Shown here: positions 22,108 to 32,224 of the stretch, one piece after another | How the letters are laid out: each line of letters starts with the position of its first letter | Position numbering within the stretch: the stretch's first letter is position 1 | NCBI GenBank assembly: GCA_017590115.1 | Contig: JAGGNK010006559.1 | Location: forward strand, 741,231-805,230 | Direction of reading: 5' to 3' | Source of the DNA: Montifringilla adamsi | Lineage: Eukaryota > Chordata > Aves > Passeriformes > Passeridae | Length of the DNA: 64,000 bases | Program-made: the position numbers and the translations under genes | The notes under the pieces: model-generated | Database searches by the model: none | Seen by the model: the letters and a program-made list of their open reading frames with translations, nothing else | Told to the model about the DNA's origin: nothing

Positions 22108-22160
22108 GGTTCCCAGAATTGGGGGGGTTCCCGGAATGCAGGGGAGTTCCCGGAATCGGG
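22108..22160 (+). promoter_or_regulatory. Three tandem GAS-like (STAT-type) palindromes upstream of RNF126
   Basis: TTCCCAGAA at 22110-22118, TTCCCGGAA at 22128-22136 and TTCCCGGAA at 22147-22155, spaced 18-19 bases apart within a short tandem repeat (GGGGGTTCCCGGAAT). TTCNNNGAA is the STAT dimer site. The cluster is about 220-265 bases upstream of the RNF126 start codon. Motif match is seen; binding is inference. Confidence 0.45.
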
Positions 22161-22180
22161 AATCCAGTCCCGCCGCTTTC

Positions 22181-22373
22181 CCGGCCACGCCCCATTGCCT
22201 TATATGGTCAAGTCACGCCCACTCGCTTGATATATTCAACCACGCCCCTTATTAACCACGCCCCCTCACCCCTTTTCCCCCTCCGCGTTTCCGCTACGCG
22301 CTGTGCTCTGTCCCCCCTCGGCCGCCGTCGGCGCCGCGGCGCGCGCGGGGGGCGGGGCCGGCGGGTAGGGAAG
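22181..22373 (+). promoter_or_regulatory. RNF126: RNF126 proximal promoter: CACGCCC boxes and CArG box
   Basis: Four CACGCCC(C/A) elements (Sp1/KLF type) occur near 22184, 22213, 22240 and 22256. CCTTATATGG at 22198-22207 is a perfect CArG box (CC-A/T6-GG), the SRF site. Downstream is a CpG-dense leader (GGCGCCGCGGCGCGCGCGGGGGGCGGGGC as scattered GC boxes) up to the start codon. No classical TATA box lies at a suitable distance. This suggests a housekeeping CpG promoter with added serum/actin-responsive potential. Confidence 0.55.
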
Positions 22374-25300
22374 ATGGCGGAGGCGTCGCCGCAGCCGGGC
22401 CGGTTCTTCTGCCACTGCTGCTCGGCCGAGATCGCCCCGCGCCTGCCCGTGAGCGGGGGACCAGGGAGGGCCGCCGGGGAGGGCCGGAAGCGCGGGCAGG
22501 GCCGGGCGGGGGCCCCGTAGGGGGCGGGCACGTGGGGGCGAGGCCTGAGGGGCCCAGGGGGCCTGAGCGGCCCAGGGGGCCTGAGCGGCCGGGAGGCGGG
22601 GGCTGCCCTGTGGGGCTCCACCCGTGCCACCGGGGCTCGGGGAGGTGTCCGTAGCGAGGGAACGGGGCTGCGGCGAGCAGGGGAGAGGGTCTGCGGGAGG
22701 AACGGGCCAGCCTGGCCGAGGGGCAGCAGCTGGGCGAGCCGCGGCGGGGGCGGCGCTGCGGGAGGGGCCCTCGGCCCCGTTCCGCCCGCATGGGGGGCCC
22801 GCGGCGGTTCGAGCGCTCCGGCTGCCCCACGGGGAGCCGGGCTGGGCCGGGAGTCCGTCCGGCAGCAGCCCCCGGGCCCAGCTGTGACACCCCCAGCCCG
22901 AGCAGCCTGAGCCCATCCGGGGCCGGTGGAGCGGCGCGGGGCGGTGGGGGTTTCTCGGTGGTTTTTTAGGGGGGTTTCATGAACACGACAAAAGCCCCGC
23001 GGAGGGGGCGGCTGGGGCGCAGGGAGGGGCACGGCAGGACGTGGGTAGAAGTGCTGTGTAGGCACCTGGGCAGGTGTTTGAATCACACACCAAAATCCGG
23101 TGTGTGTGTGTGGAGCTTGTCCTGGTGTGGGTGGAAAAGGAGTGCGGGCTGTTAGGGAGGATCTGGTGGATCAGTTGTAGCCCTGCTTGGCTTCCTGAGA
23201 TGTTAAATGTGATTTGGAGAGTGCTGCTGGTCTCTTTATCCTGACACTTTTCACAGCACCAGGTCCCAAAAGTCATTGCTGGGTGCTGGCACTCAACTTG
23301 AAAAGTCTCTGAGGACAAGCAGAGCTGTCCCTGCCGGGGTGGCTGCTTTGTGACGTGTGATTTGTCCTTTTGCCCTCTCGTTTGGGGCAGGGTGGGCCAT
23401 GCTGGAGCTCCTATTTCATGTGTAAGAGTGAGGGCAAACTCACTGAGCTGGGCACACGTGGGCTGTGGGCAGGAGCCGGGAGGTAACCCAGGAAATCTGT
23501 TCTTTATTTCTGTTCAAGCAGCCCGTGCTGGGCTGTGCTCACATCTGCTTGTGTGCACTTGGCTGGGCACTCCTGGCTGTGCCAGCTGCGCCCTCTCCGC
23601 CAGGCTGGGCCAGGCAGGGAGCGGGTTCTGTGTTTGGGGGCTCAGGTCTGTGAGTTCATCAGCTTGTTTTGGGGTTCCCTCAGGTTTCATTCACCATCTG
23701 CAGGCGCAGTAACCAGCGCTGCCAAAGGAGGGACTCAAACAGCCCCAGAAACAACAAACTTTGACATTTGTGCTGTTCCAGCTGCAGAGGAATGTGCTGA
23801 TCCCTGTGCTGGGAGCTGCCTGTGAGCACACAGACACACACAACACACACAGAACACACAGAGCTCCCTGGGGCAGCGTGCTCAGGCCACGGTCACTCAC
23901 CCCCATGCCACGTGTGTGCCCACCAGTTTGTACTGGTGGGAAGCAGCACAGAGGGGGTTTCATGGGCTACAGTCCCCTGTGCTCACACAGGAGACCCTGA
24001 GCTCAAGACCCTGAGCTCAGACCTGGTGTCAGTGGTACAGAGATGGTTGTTCCACAGCAGCAGACGGGCAGTGCTGTGTAGGAGAGGGAGCAGCCACCTC
24101 TCCCAGTCTGCTCCTGAGCTCAGAGCTCCTGTATCTCCCTGGGCAGATGGGACACGTACAGGGGCTCCAAGCTCTGCTCCTTCCCTGGGGCCTTATCAGG
24201 GTCGGCTGTAGTGGCCAGAGGAGCGACCCCAAGGGCCTTATCAGCAACTCAGCTCCTTGGGGGAATCCCTCAGTCTGGCTCAGGGCTGTGCCAATTCAAC
24301 ACAGCAGCAAAAGGAAGTGGCATTGTTTTTAGAAGCTCTTAAATGCCTTCTGTGCTGAGCCCAGCTCTGCCAGTACAGGGATTTGGGGTGGTGTGTGCCT
24401 GCCGTGGGGCAGGGGATGGGTTTGGCTCCCTGCTGCTTCTTGAGCACTGGGAAGTGAAACAGTTCCTTTTCAGGGTCTCCGGTGATCTGGGCTGCTCTGC
24501 CAAGGACAGGTTGTAGAGGATAAACTCCTCACTAACCCCAGGAATTGTGGGGAGGTGGCTGCCACAGGGGCTGCACACTCAGCCTGTCCTGGCACACTCA
24601 GTGCCCGGGGACTGGAGTGGTGACAGGTCTCTGTAGTGAGCTCTGGGTGTGGGAGTGTGAGGTCCTGGCTGCACAACAACCCAGAGTGTCCCTGTGTGCT
24701 GTGAACCCCAGGCTGTGTTAGTGACAGGGACCATTCAGCCTCCCTGAGCACCAGGACCTTGCTGAGTCCCTGCTGCCATTCCTGCATTGTGTTCTGCCCC
24801 TCAAAACACACAGCTGGGCCAAAGTTTGAGGGCTGCTGCTCAGGGAGCCTTGGGGGTTTCACTTTCACTTCACTGGAACTTAATCAGCAGGTACCTAATG
24901 CTGTGTCTGTACTGGGGATTAATCAGCATCACCCTCATCATTTTTAAGCTGAGCTCCCACAGGCTTAGGCTGAGCTCAGGAAGGGAGATGTTGAGGTTTG
25001 GGGTCTCTCTGGCTCTGGGACCATGGCATGTGCTGGGGATGGCAGACTGCAGGACCCTGCAGCTCTGAGGTACCACCTCCTTCTCTCACCTGCTGTGTCT
25101 TCTCCTGCAGGACTACATCTGCCCACGGTGTGAGTCTGGTTTTATTGAAGAGCTTCCTGAGGAGCCGAGGTAATGTGCTGCCCCAGGGGCTGGTGCTCCA
25201 GTGAGCCCAGGTTGCTTTGCTCTCTTCCTAGTTCAAAGGCAATGTTTGATATAAAATGCACCGTTTCTATTGCTTGTGCCCCAGCTTTAGCTCATCTTTC

Positions 25301-28300
25301 CTCACTTTTGGAATACTGCTTTGTTGGCAGAGTTTGCATCCACAGGCCAATCTGCCACGGCAGTGCTGAGTGCCCAATGTCTCTGCTGAGGGGTGGGGCA
25401 GGAATGGTTTGATTTCAAACAAACACAAAAAGTGGTAGGGAGGCTTTCCCCATGCTGTGTGGTGGCTCTGACCTGATCTGAGTCATCAGGGCAGAGATAA
25501 CCCCAGAGAGAGGGATCTGGGAATGGTGACTGCACGGACAGCTCAGTCTAAGTAGTGACTGTGTTGGAAATGAACAGCAAAATGTTGTGGCTGAGACTTT
25601 GGACTCTGCCCTGGAGCAGTGAGGTCTGTGTTTCTGTGCTGCTCTGCTGCCGCTGGTGGCAGGAGCAGCAGGAATGTCTTAAAATGTTTCAGTTGTGTTT
25701 GTGGGGCCCCAGCTCTGACCAGCTCCAGGACAGGCCTGTGCAGGGGCCAGGGGCAATGGGTGTTGCTGCCTGCTGGTTGTGCTGCATAGCCTGGGGCTTC
25801 TGCACTGAGCAGGTAATGTTTGGTTTGATCACCAGCCCTAGAGCCAGAAAATCCATCCTGGCTGATCCTGACTGTTTGGTGATTCCCTGTGACCTTGGCA
25901 GAGTCACATAGTTGCTGAATCTCAGCAGTTTTGTTACCATGAATGCAAAGCTTGGTTCTGAACAGGAAATGTTCCTGCAGCTCTGAAAGCAGAAATCTGA
26001 CAACAGTTAGAGTTTTCCCAATATCCTGAGCCGTTGGGTTACATGCTTCTGCAGTAGAGAAGTTCTTTGATTCAAGATTAGACTTCTGTGTCTTGGGGTC
26101 ACAGCGAGCAGCATTTGTGCCTTAAGTCTTCCTGGTGCTCCGGAGGATTAGCTGGTGTGTTTGAGATGGATTGTGGGGCAAATCCTTGCTTGACATCATG
26201 GTTCAGGCACTTCTCTGTAGCCTGTGAGATCTAATAGGGTAGGGTAAAAAGGGGGAGGGAAAATTGATCTAGGCAATCAGAAAATCAGCAGCTGAGGGAG
26301 GACCAGGTTCTGTTGAGCTGCCTGGGATGGGAGGGGGGCAGAAAAGCCTTGGAAGCTGCTGTGAGAAGATTACCAGTGCTTTTCATTCTCCATAGGAATG
26401 CTGACAATGAGACCAGCTCCTCCACATCAGCCACTGATCAGAGCAGGCATCCTTTTGAGGTGAGCAAGTCCTTTCTCTCTTCCAGCACCTGCTTTGCTGT
26501 TGGATTGAGTGTTTTTCCAATAGTGCATTGTTTAAAAGTTTCCCAGATCATGACAGAGTTTGGAAAGGAGGAATTAATATCCTCCACATGCTGCTCCTGC
26601 TGAAATCTCCACATACCGTATTTTTGCTGTGTGTGTTACACAGGACCATCACTCATAGCTGATTCCCGTCGTGAGGGGGCTCAGCAGGATTTGGAGAGCA
26701 GGATTTGGGTGTGTTGCTGTGCAGTAGCCTCAGCTCGGAAGCAGCAGTGACACACCAAACAGAAACCAGGGAACTGTGATTATTTCTGCCTTTGTGTGCA
26801 ATTCCAGTGTCTGTTCCTCACAGAGCTGCTGCCGAGGGTGCTGGTCCCAGTGTCAGCCCAGGCAGCTCCTGGGACTCCGTGGGAGCCGAGGGCTGTTCCT
26901 CCTCTTGTCACAGTCTGTTCTCTGCATTCCCTCCAGAACGTGGATCAGCACTTGTTCACCTTGCCCCCGGGCTATGGCCAGTTTGCTTTCGGCTTCTTTG
27001 ACGACAGCTTTGAATTTCCCTTCGGGTCCAACGTGCAGCCAGAAGACAACCGGGACTCGGAGAACCGGCGGGAGCGCGAGCACCAGTCCCGGCACCGCTA
27101 CGGCGCCCGGCAGCCCCGCGCCCGCCTGGCCGCGCGCCGAGCCTCGGGCAGGCACGAGGGCGTCCCCACGCTGGAAGGGTGAGAACCACTCTGGCGCCTC
27201 AGGAGGGAGCCTTTTCTCACCTTTTCTCCTGGCTTATGGGAGCAGCATCCCAAAGATCTCCAGCACTGCTTTGGGTGTCATCTGTGTCCCGGCTGAGCCT
27301 GTTGGCAGCTCCTGCTTTTGGGGTCTGTTGGGGTTGTTGGAGCTGGGTGGTGACATGGATTGTGCTTGGGAGTTTGTCCTGTAGTGGGAAAATATTCCCT
27401 GGTCATTGCCAGGTGTTGCAAAAATGTTGTACTTGCCATGAGGAGAAACAGAAGAGAACACCAGACGGTGTTTTGTAAGTGCATCCTGGGAGCCATTCTT
27501 CATCATGTCAGGAATTGTCCCCTTATGAATCAAATACTGAAACTTTATCAGTGGCTGATCACTCCCTAAGCTGCCATTGCAATTGCTGTAGGGTATTTTT
27601 AATTGCCCCCAACAATGTGACAGTATTCAGCTTACTCAGCCTCTCCCTCCATGCTGGGGTGCTGGGCTGGGAGCCAGCAAACTTTAATTCTTACACAATC
27701 CTGGTTTTCTTGTCTTTCAGAATTATCCAGCAGCTGGTCAATGGCATTATTGCACCGACCACAATTCCAAACCTAGGCCTGGGCCCTTGGTGAGTTGGAG
27801 GATGTACTGCTCTCTCTGACAGTGTCTCGTTGGTGCTCCAGGATGAACTCACTTGCTGTCCTTGCTCTTCAGGGGAGTCCTGCACTCAAATCCGATGGAC
27901 TACGCCTGGGGTGCCAATGGCCTGGATGCGATTATCACACAGGTAAAAGTGGGGTTCCCTGCTGTCTCCATCCTCCTGTGCAGTGCTGCAGGAGGGGCAG
28001 CACCTGTGGGGGTGCAGGGAATGAGTGGCTGGGGGACTGAAATGGGAAAGGATCCACAGTGCAGGGTCCAGGTGCCCTGGCTCAGGAAATGAGTGGATTC
28101 TATGTGCTGCTGAGCTCATCTCTCTCTTCTGCCTGCCTGGCTGGTTGTTTTTCCAGTTACTGAATCAGTTTGAAAACACTGGACCACCACCAGCGGACAA
28201 AGAGAAGATCCAGGCCCTCCCCACCATACAGATCACACAGGAGCACGTAGGTATGTGTCTGCTCCATGGAGTTGAGCATAGTGAGCACAGGGTGCTCTCT

Positions 28301-29192
28301 GGAAGCTCTCTGTAATGTTTTTTTTTGGGACTTGAATTTTGTCTGTTTGTACCTTTGAGGCATAAAACATTTCAAAATGCGCAGAGAGCTGAAGGAGCTC
28401 TGTTATACTCACACAAAAAAAGAGCAGTGTAGACTGGACAGATTTGCCCTCGGGAGGCTGTGAGAAGTTCAGTGTGGATAGAGATGGAAAAGCAAAAGGG
28501 AAGGGAAGGATGAGGCATACCCTGGGCAGGGGGAGGTGGGGTGATGGTGTGGGGACTGCAGAGCACCAAGCTTTCCTCCTGGCAGGGATGGAGCAGTGGT
28601 GGGGAAGGGGAGAGGGATGATGAGTCCTGAGTCGGGGGCTTTGCGTGTCGTTCTCTCCTCCTTTGCTCAGCTGGGCTTGGCTTTCCCTGTGCCGTGCAGA
28701 TTCCGGGTTGGAGTGCCCTGTGTGTAAGGAAGACTACACAGTCGGGGAGAACGTGCGGCAGTTACCGTGCAATCACCTCTTCCACGACGGCTGCATCGTC
28801 CCGTGGCTGGAGCAGGTGAGTGCAGGGCAGTGCCTGGGGCGTGCAGCACTGGGGGCTTTGTCTGGTCCTGCTCCCCTCTGTAAATATTTTCCTACCTCCA
28901 TGATGAGGCCTGAGCACCAGCTGCCTGTGGTCAGAGGATGGAGTGTCATCCCAGCCCATTCCTCGAGTGCTGCTCCCCTGTTGTGTTTCTAATCCCGTTT
29001 CCCATATTTCTTGTTTTGTTTTTTGTCTGCTCCCCAAAGCATGACACGTGTCCCGTCTGCCGGAAAAGTTTAAGTGGACAAAACACTGCCACAAACCCCC
29101 CAGGACTCACAGGGATGAACTTCTCGTCATCCTCCTCCTCCTCCTCTTCCTCCAGCTCACCAAGTAATGAAAACTCATCGAACAACTCATGA
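22374..29192 (+). CDS. RNF126: E3 ubiquitin-protein ligase RNF126
   Basis: RING-H2 E3 ligase that works with BAG6 in cytosolic quality control of mislocalised hydrophobic proteins. There are nine coding exons: 22374-22448, 25111-25169, 26396-26459, 26937-27178, 27721-27789, 27873-27942, 28157-28250, 28700-28815 and 29040-29192. They sum to 942 bases (313 residues, human 311-326) with all phases closed. Residues 10-36 hold the N-terminal zinc finger (CHCC ... CPRC) that binds ubiquitin and BAG6. The middle has the [21 protein letters not shown] segment (split here: [17 protein letters not shown]) and an Arg-rich stretch. Residues 230-270 are the RING ([19 protein letters not shown]). The C-terminus is a serine run followed by [10 protein letters not shown]. 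The initiator lies in the AAGATGGCGGAGG context ([10 protein letters not shown]), matching mammalian RNF126. Confidence 0.97.
29127..29160 (+). repeat. RNF126: Coding (TCC)n run giving poly-Ser in RNF126
   Basis: In-frame TCA/TCC/TCT repeats encode about a dozen serines near the RNF126 C-terminus. A serine run at this place is also present in mammals, but its length is repeat-driven and likely to vary. Confidence 0.8.
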
Positions 29193-29421
29193 ATCTTAAT
29201 GCACCCTCTGTCCCTGGGGCCCTTCCACTGTTCCCCCTCCCTCCCTGGCCACCGCGAGCAGCCAAAGGGGCTTCCAGAGCAGAGCGAGGGGAGGGGACGA
29301 GGCAGGAGCGGTGCCCCCAGAATTTCCTTTTGATTTCTGAAGACACGGAGCCTCTGGGTCCTTCAGAGATGAGAAGCCTCAAGTTCTGTGATGAAAAAGG
29401 GGGGAAAGAGCTCTGTCTGTC

Positions 29422-29427
29422 AATAAA
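29422..29427 (+). terminator. RNF126: RNF126 proximal polyadenylation signal
   Basis: AATAAA 230 bases after the stop codon. A second AATAAA lies further on, so alternative polyadenylation is possible. Confidence 0.6.
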
Positions 29428-29834
29428 AACATCCTCTTTGCGTGGACTTTACCCATTGCAGTGCGAGGCTGCTGCGCTCCCCGGCTGGGAACCCCGAGGT
29501 GCTGAGCGAGTGGTTGAATCCCGAATGGAAAGGTTGTTTGTATGGGTTTGAATTTGAGATCCCTTTCTTTTATTTCTTTTGCTCCTCCTCCCCTTGGATA
29601 CTATCTTTTCTGCTTTGGAGATTGACGTCTAAAATGGAAGTATAAGGATCCTGCCTCCCCCCAGGATCACCATCTGGGGAGGACCAATAGTTGTCACTGA
29701 AACAGGAACTCTCAAGTAGACCCCGGGATCCTTCCCTGTCCCATCTCGAGTCCCTTTTATTTCTCTTTATAACCTCGCCCGCTGATACTCAACACTGAAA
29801 GGGGTTTTTATAATCTTAAATTATTACTGTTGTC

Positions 29835-29840
29835 AATAAA
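29835..29840 (+). terminator. RNF126: RNF126 distal polyadenylation signal
   Basis: AATAAA 643 bases after the stop codon, in an AT-rich context. It would give a 3'UTR of about 0.67 kb. Confidence 0.7.
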
Positions 29841-29859
29841 TGGACATTTCAGCTCTGCG

Positions 29860-31883
29860 AGCCATTATGCATGATTTGAGGAAAGCTACAGGGTAAGCTC
29901 TGAGGCCACCAAGCTGTCCTGCCTTCCCCGGGCAGGCTGGGCCTCTCTGAGCCCTCCTGCGTGCTGGGAGTTCCGGTGGGAGCCACTGCCAGCCTGTGGA
30001 TCACTGCACAGGTAGCCAAGGATCGCAGCTGGAATCATCCTCGCCTGGTGTTTTCTATTTTTTACACCTTCTTCCCCTTACAGTCCTGCCCCCCTCGCAG
30101 CTGGGGCAGGCTGTTCTGCTGGGCCGACACAGGACTGGGTGTGCAGCAGAACCAGGACCAGCAAATCTCATTGTGACCGAGTAATTACCAGGAAAACAAC
30201 ATTTTGGAGAAAAAAAAAATGTATTGCAAAGCTACTTAAAATAGAGCTGATTAAAACAAGGAGAGAGAGAAAAATATCCAGGTATGTTTGTGACTCAGTT
30301 TCTGTGACAGAGCTGGAGCTCGGAGAATGACAAGAATGTCACCAGAGCGGGCAGTGACTCCCTGCCATGTCCCTGCTTCCTGGGCCCTGAGGCATGAGAG
30401 GAGAAGCTCTCACCATCCCTCACTGGGATCCACTTCCCCTCACAGGCACTTGAGGTGGTCAGGAGATTTCCTAGAGGGCTGGGGGTCCGTGATGGTACCA
30501 CATGTTGGGACTGCTCTGGGGCAGAGGCCAGAGCAGACAAGGGAGAACCTGCCCCCATGGGAGCTGCCAGGGAAGTGGGTGGAGGGTTTGGCAGTTTGGG
30601 GGGTTCCCTGCCTCTCCCTTGGCTTTTGGGGCTGCTGGGAAAGGTGGTGGCTCCAGCAGAGCTCAGGTGTCTTCTAAAGCAGCATCACCCCAGGACCTGG
30701 CCCTTCCATGAGCTTCCTGAGAAGAGATGAACCTCCTTTAGGAGGGGGAAGGATGGTTTGGTCTTTCTTGAGCCGTTTCAGAACGCAAGAAGTTGGTTTG
30801 TTGGAGAAAGTGTCACCAGCTGTGCCAGGGCCAGGGGCTGGCAGGGAGCGACTTGCCCGGACTGTTTTTCTTCCTCGGCTTGGCCGGGCAGTGTGGCGGC
30901 GCCTTTCATCTCACAGGAGGGTTTATCTCGGGACTGGTGTGTCGGGGTTAATGGCTCATCCTCTGCCAGGGGTTGAGCCAGAAGCCTGGGCTGCTGAGCT
31001 GGGTGGCAGCAAGAAGGTCGCAGCTGAACCTGCACGTGTCCATCGGCTGACCCGACACCGAGGAAAGGTTTTGCTGTTTAGTCACCAAAAAAAGAGACCT
31101 GGAAAAACCTTTCCTGTCCCACTGTGTTTCAGCTGTGACAGGGGCGTCCTGGCTCCCCCAGATGCTTGGGGATGATTTCTCATGTGTGAGCAGTGCTCAG
31201 ATCGGTTTCAAGTGGGCTGAGCAAAGTCCAAGGTGGGTGCATGGCAGCTGCTGCCCACCTGGCAGGGGCTCACCACAGTCACCACATGGTTAATACAGTG
31301 GCTGTTCCCTCTCAGACTCATTTGGAGCTGGTTGGGTCAGAAATGGAACGAGTTTGGTGGTTTTTGCTGGGGCCATTGCTCTGTCTGACGTGACAGTGAC
31401 CGGGATGCTGGGCCTGGCCAAGGCAGGTGTGAGGCGGTGCAGGGATGTACCCTGGCCAGGACGCTGAGGCGCAGGTGCTATTCCTGGCCATGCTGTCCTC
31501 CAGGTGAGGGGCTGGTCCTCACCACTGTCCACTGTTCCAGCTGTGTTTTTGTTGGGGATGCAGAGCTAGGCTGAAGGACTGACTGGCACTGGCTGTGGCC
31601 AGGGACAGCCCTGGAGCTGTGTCTGCCTGAGGATCTGGGCTGGCTCCTGCTCCTCCTGCTCCCTCCTTTGTGCCACTGAACCACCGTGGCTGTTTTCCTG
31701 CAGGGTGGGTGGGGGTCAATGAAAAGCTGGATGTGGCAAAGGACCAGCTGGGCTCCCTGCCAGTGGCAGCAATGACACTGGTGGCTGCAGCCACAACCAC
31801 ACAGGAGCCAATCCCTCCCATCCCAAGCCAAGTTCACCATCAAAGCTCCAAGACCTGCTCCTGTTCCATACCATGAACACAGC
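29860..31883. other. Intergenic sequence between RNF126 and FGF22 3' ends
   Basis: No gene recognised. 30205-30300 is an AT-rich island containing a perfect AP-1 site (GTGACTCAG at 30290-30298) and AAAATAGAGC. The remainder is ordinary sequence with uninformative open frames. RNF126 and FGF22 are convergent here. Confidence 0.55.
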
Positions 31884-31889
31884 TTTAAT
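31884..31889 (-). terminator. FGF22: Possible FGF22 polyadenylation signal (ATTAAA)
   Basis: ATTAAA on the minus strand about 340 bases past the FGF22 stop codon. No AATAAA was found closer in the right orientation. The 3'UTR would include the (AAAC)n run seen as GTTTGTTTGTTTG at 32174-32190. Confidence 0.4.
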
Positions 31890-32224
31890 TGCCATGGAAG
31901 CTCGGACACAGACAACCTGCTGGTACATCCCAGCCCTGCAGAGATGCCATTATCAGATCCTGGCCCCTGCTCCAGTCGTGTTCCCCAGCTGCACCACACC
32001 GGCTCTGTGCCGGGGTGTACTGGTTTAGGGCAAATTTGGGAACAGTGGGAGAGCCACAGCCCCGCACGGCTGAGTCTGGAGCATCTGCCTTCCACATCCC
32101 TCCTCTGCCGTGCATTAAAAATAAAGCAATAAATAGCAAAAAATAGATATGTACATAAATAAAATAACATTTTTGTTTGTTTGTTTGTTTTTCTTCCTAC
32201 AGGACCGTCTGGAGCTGCCCACGT

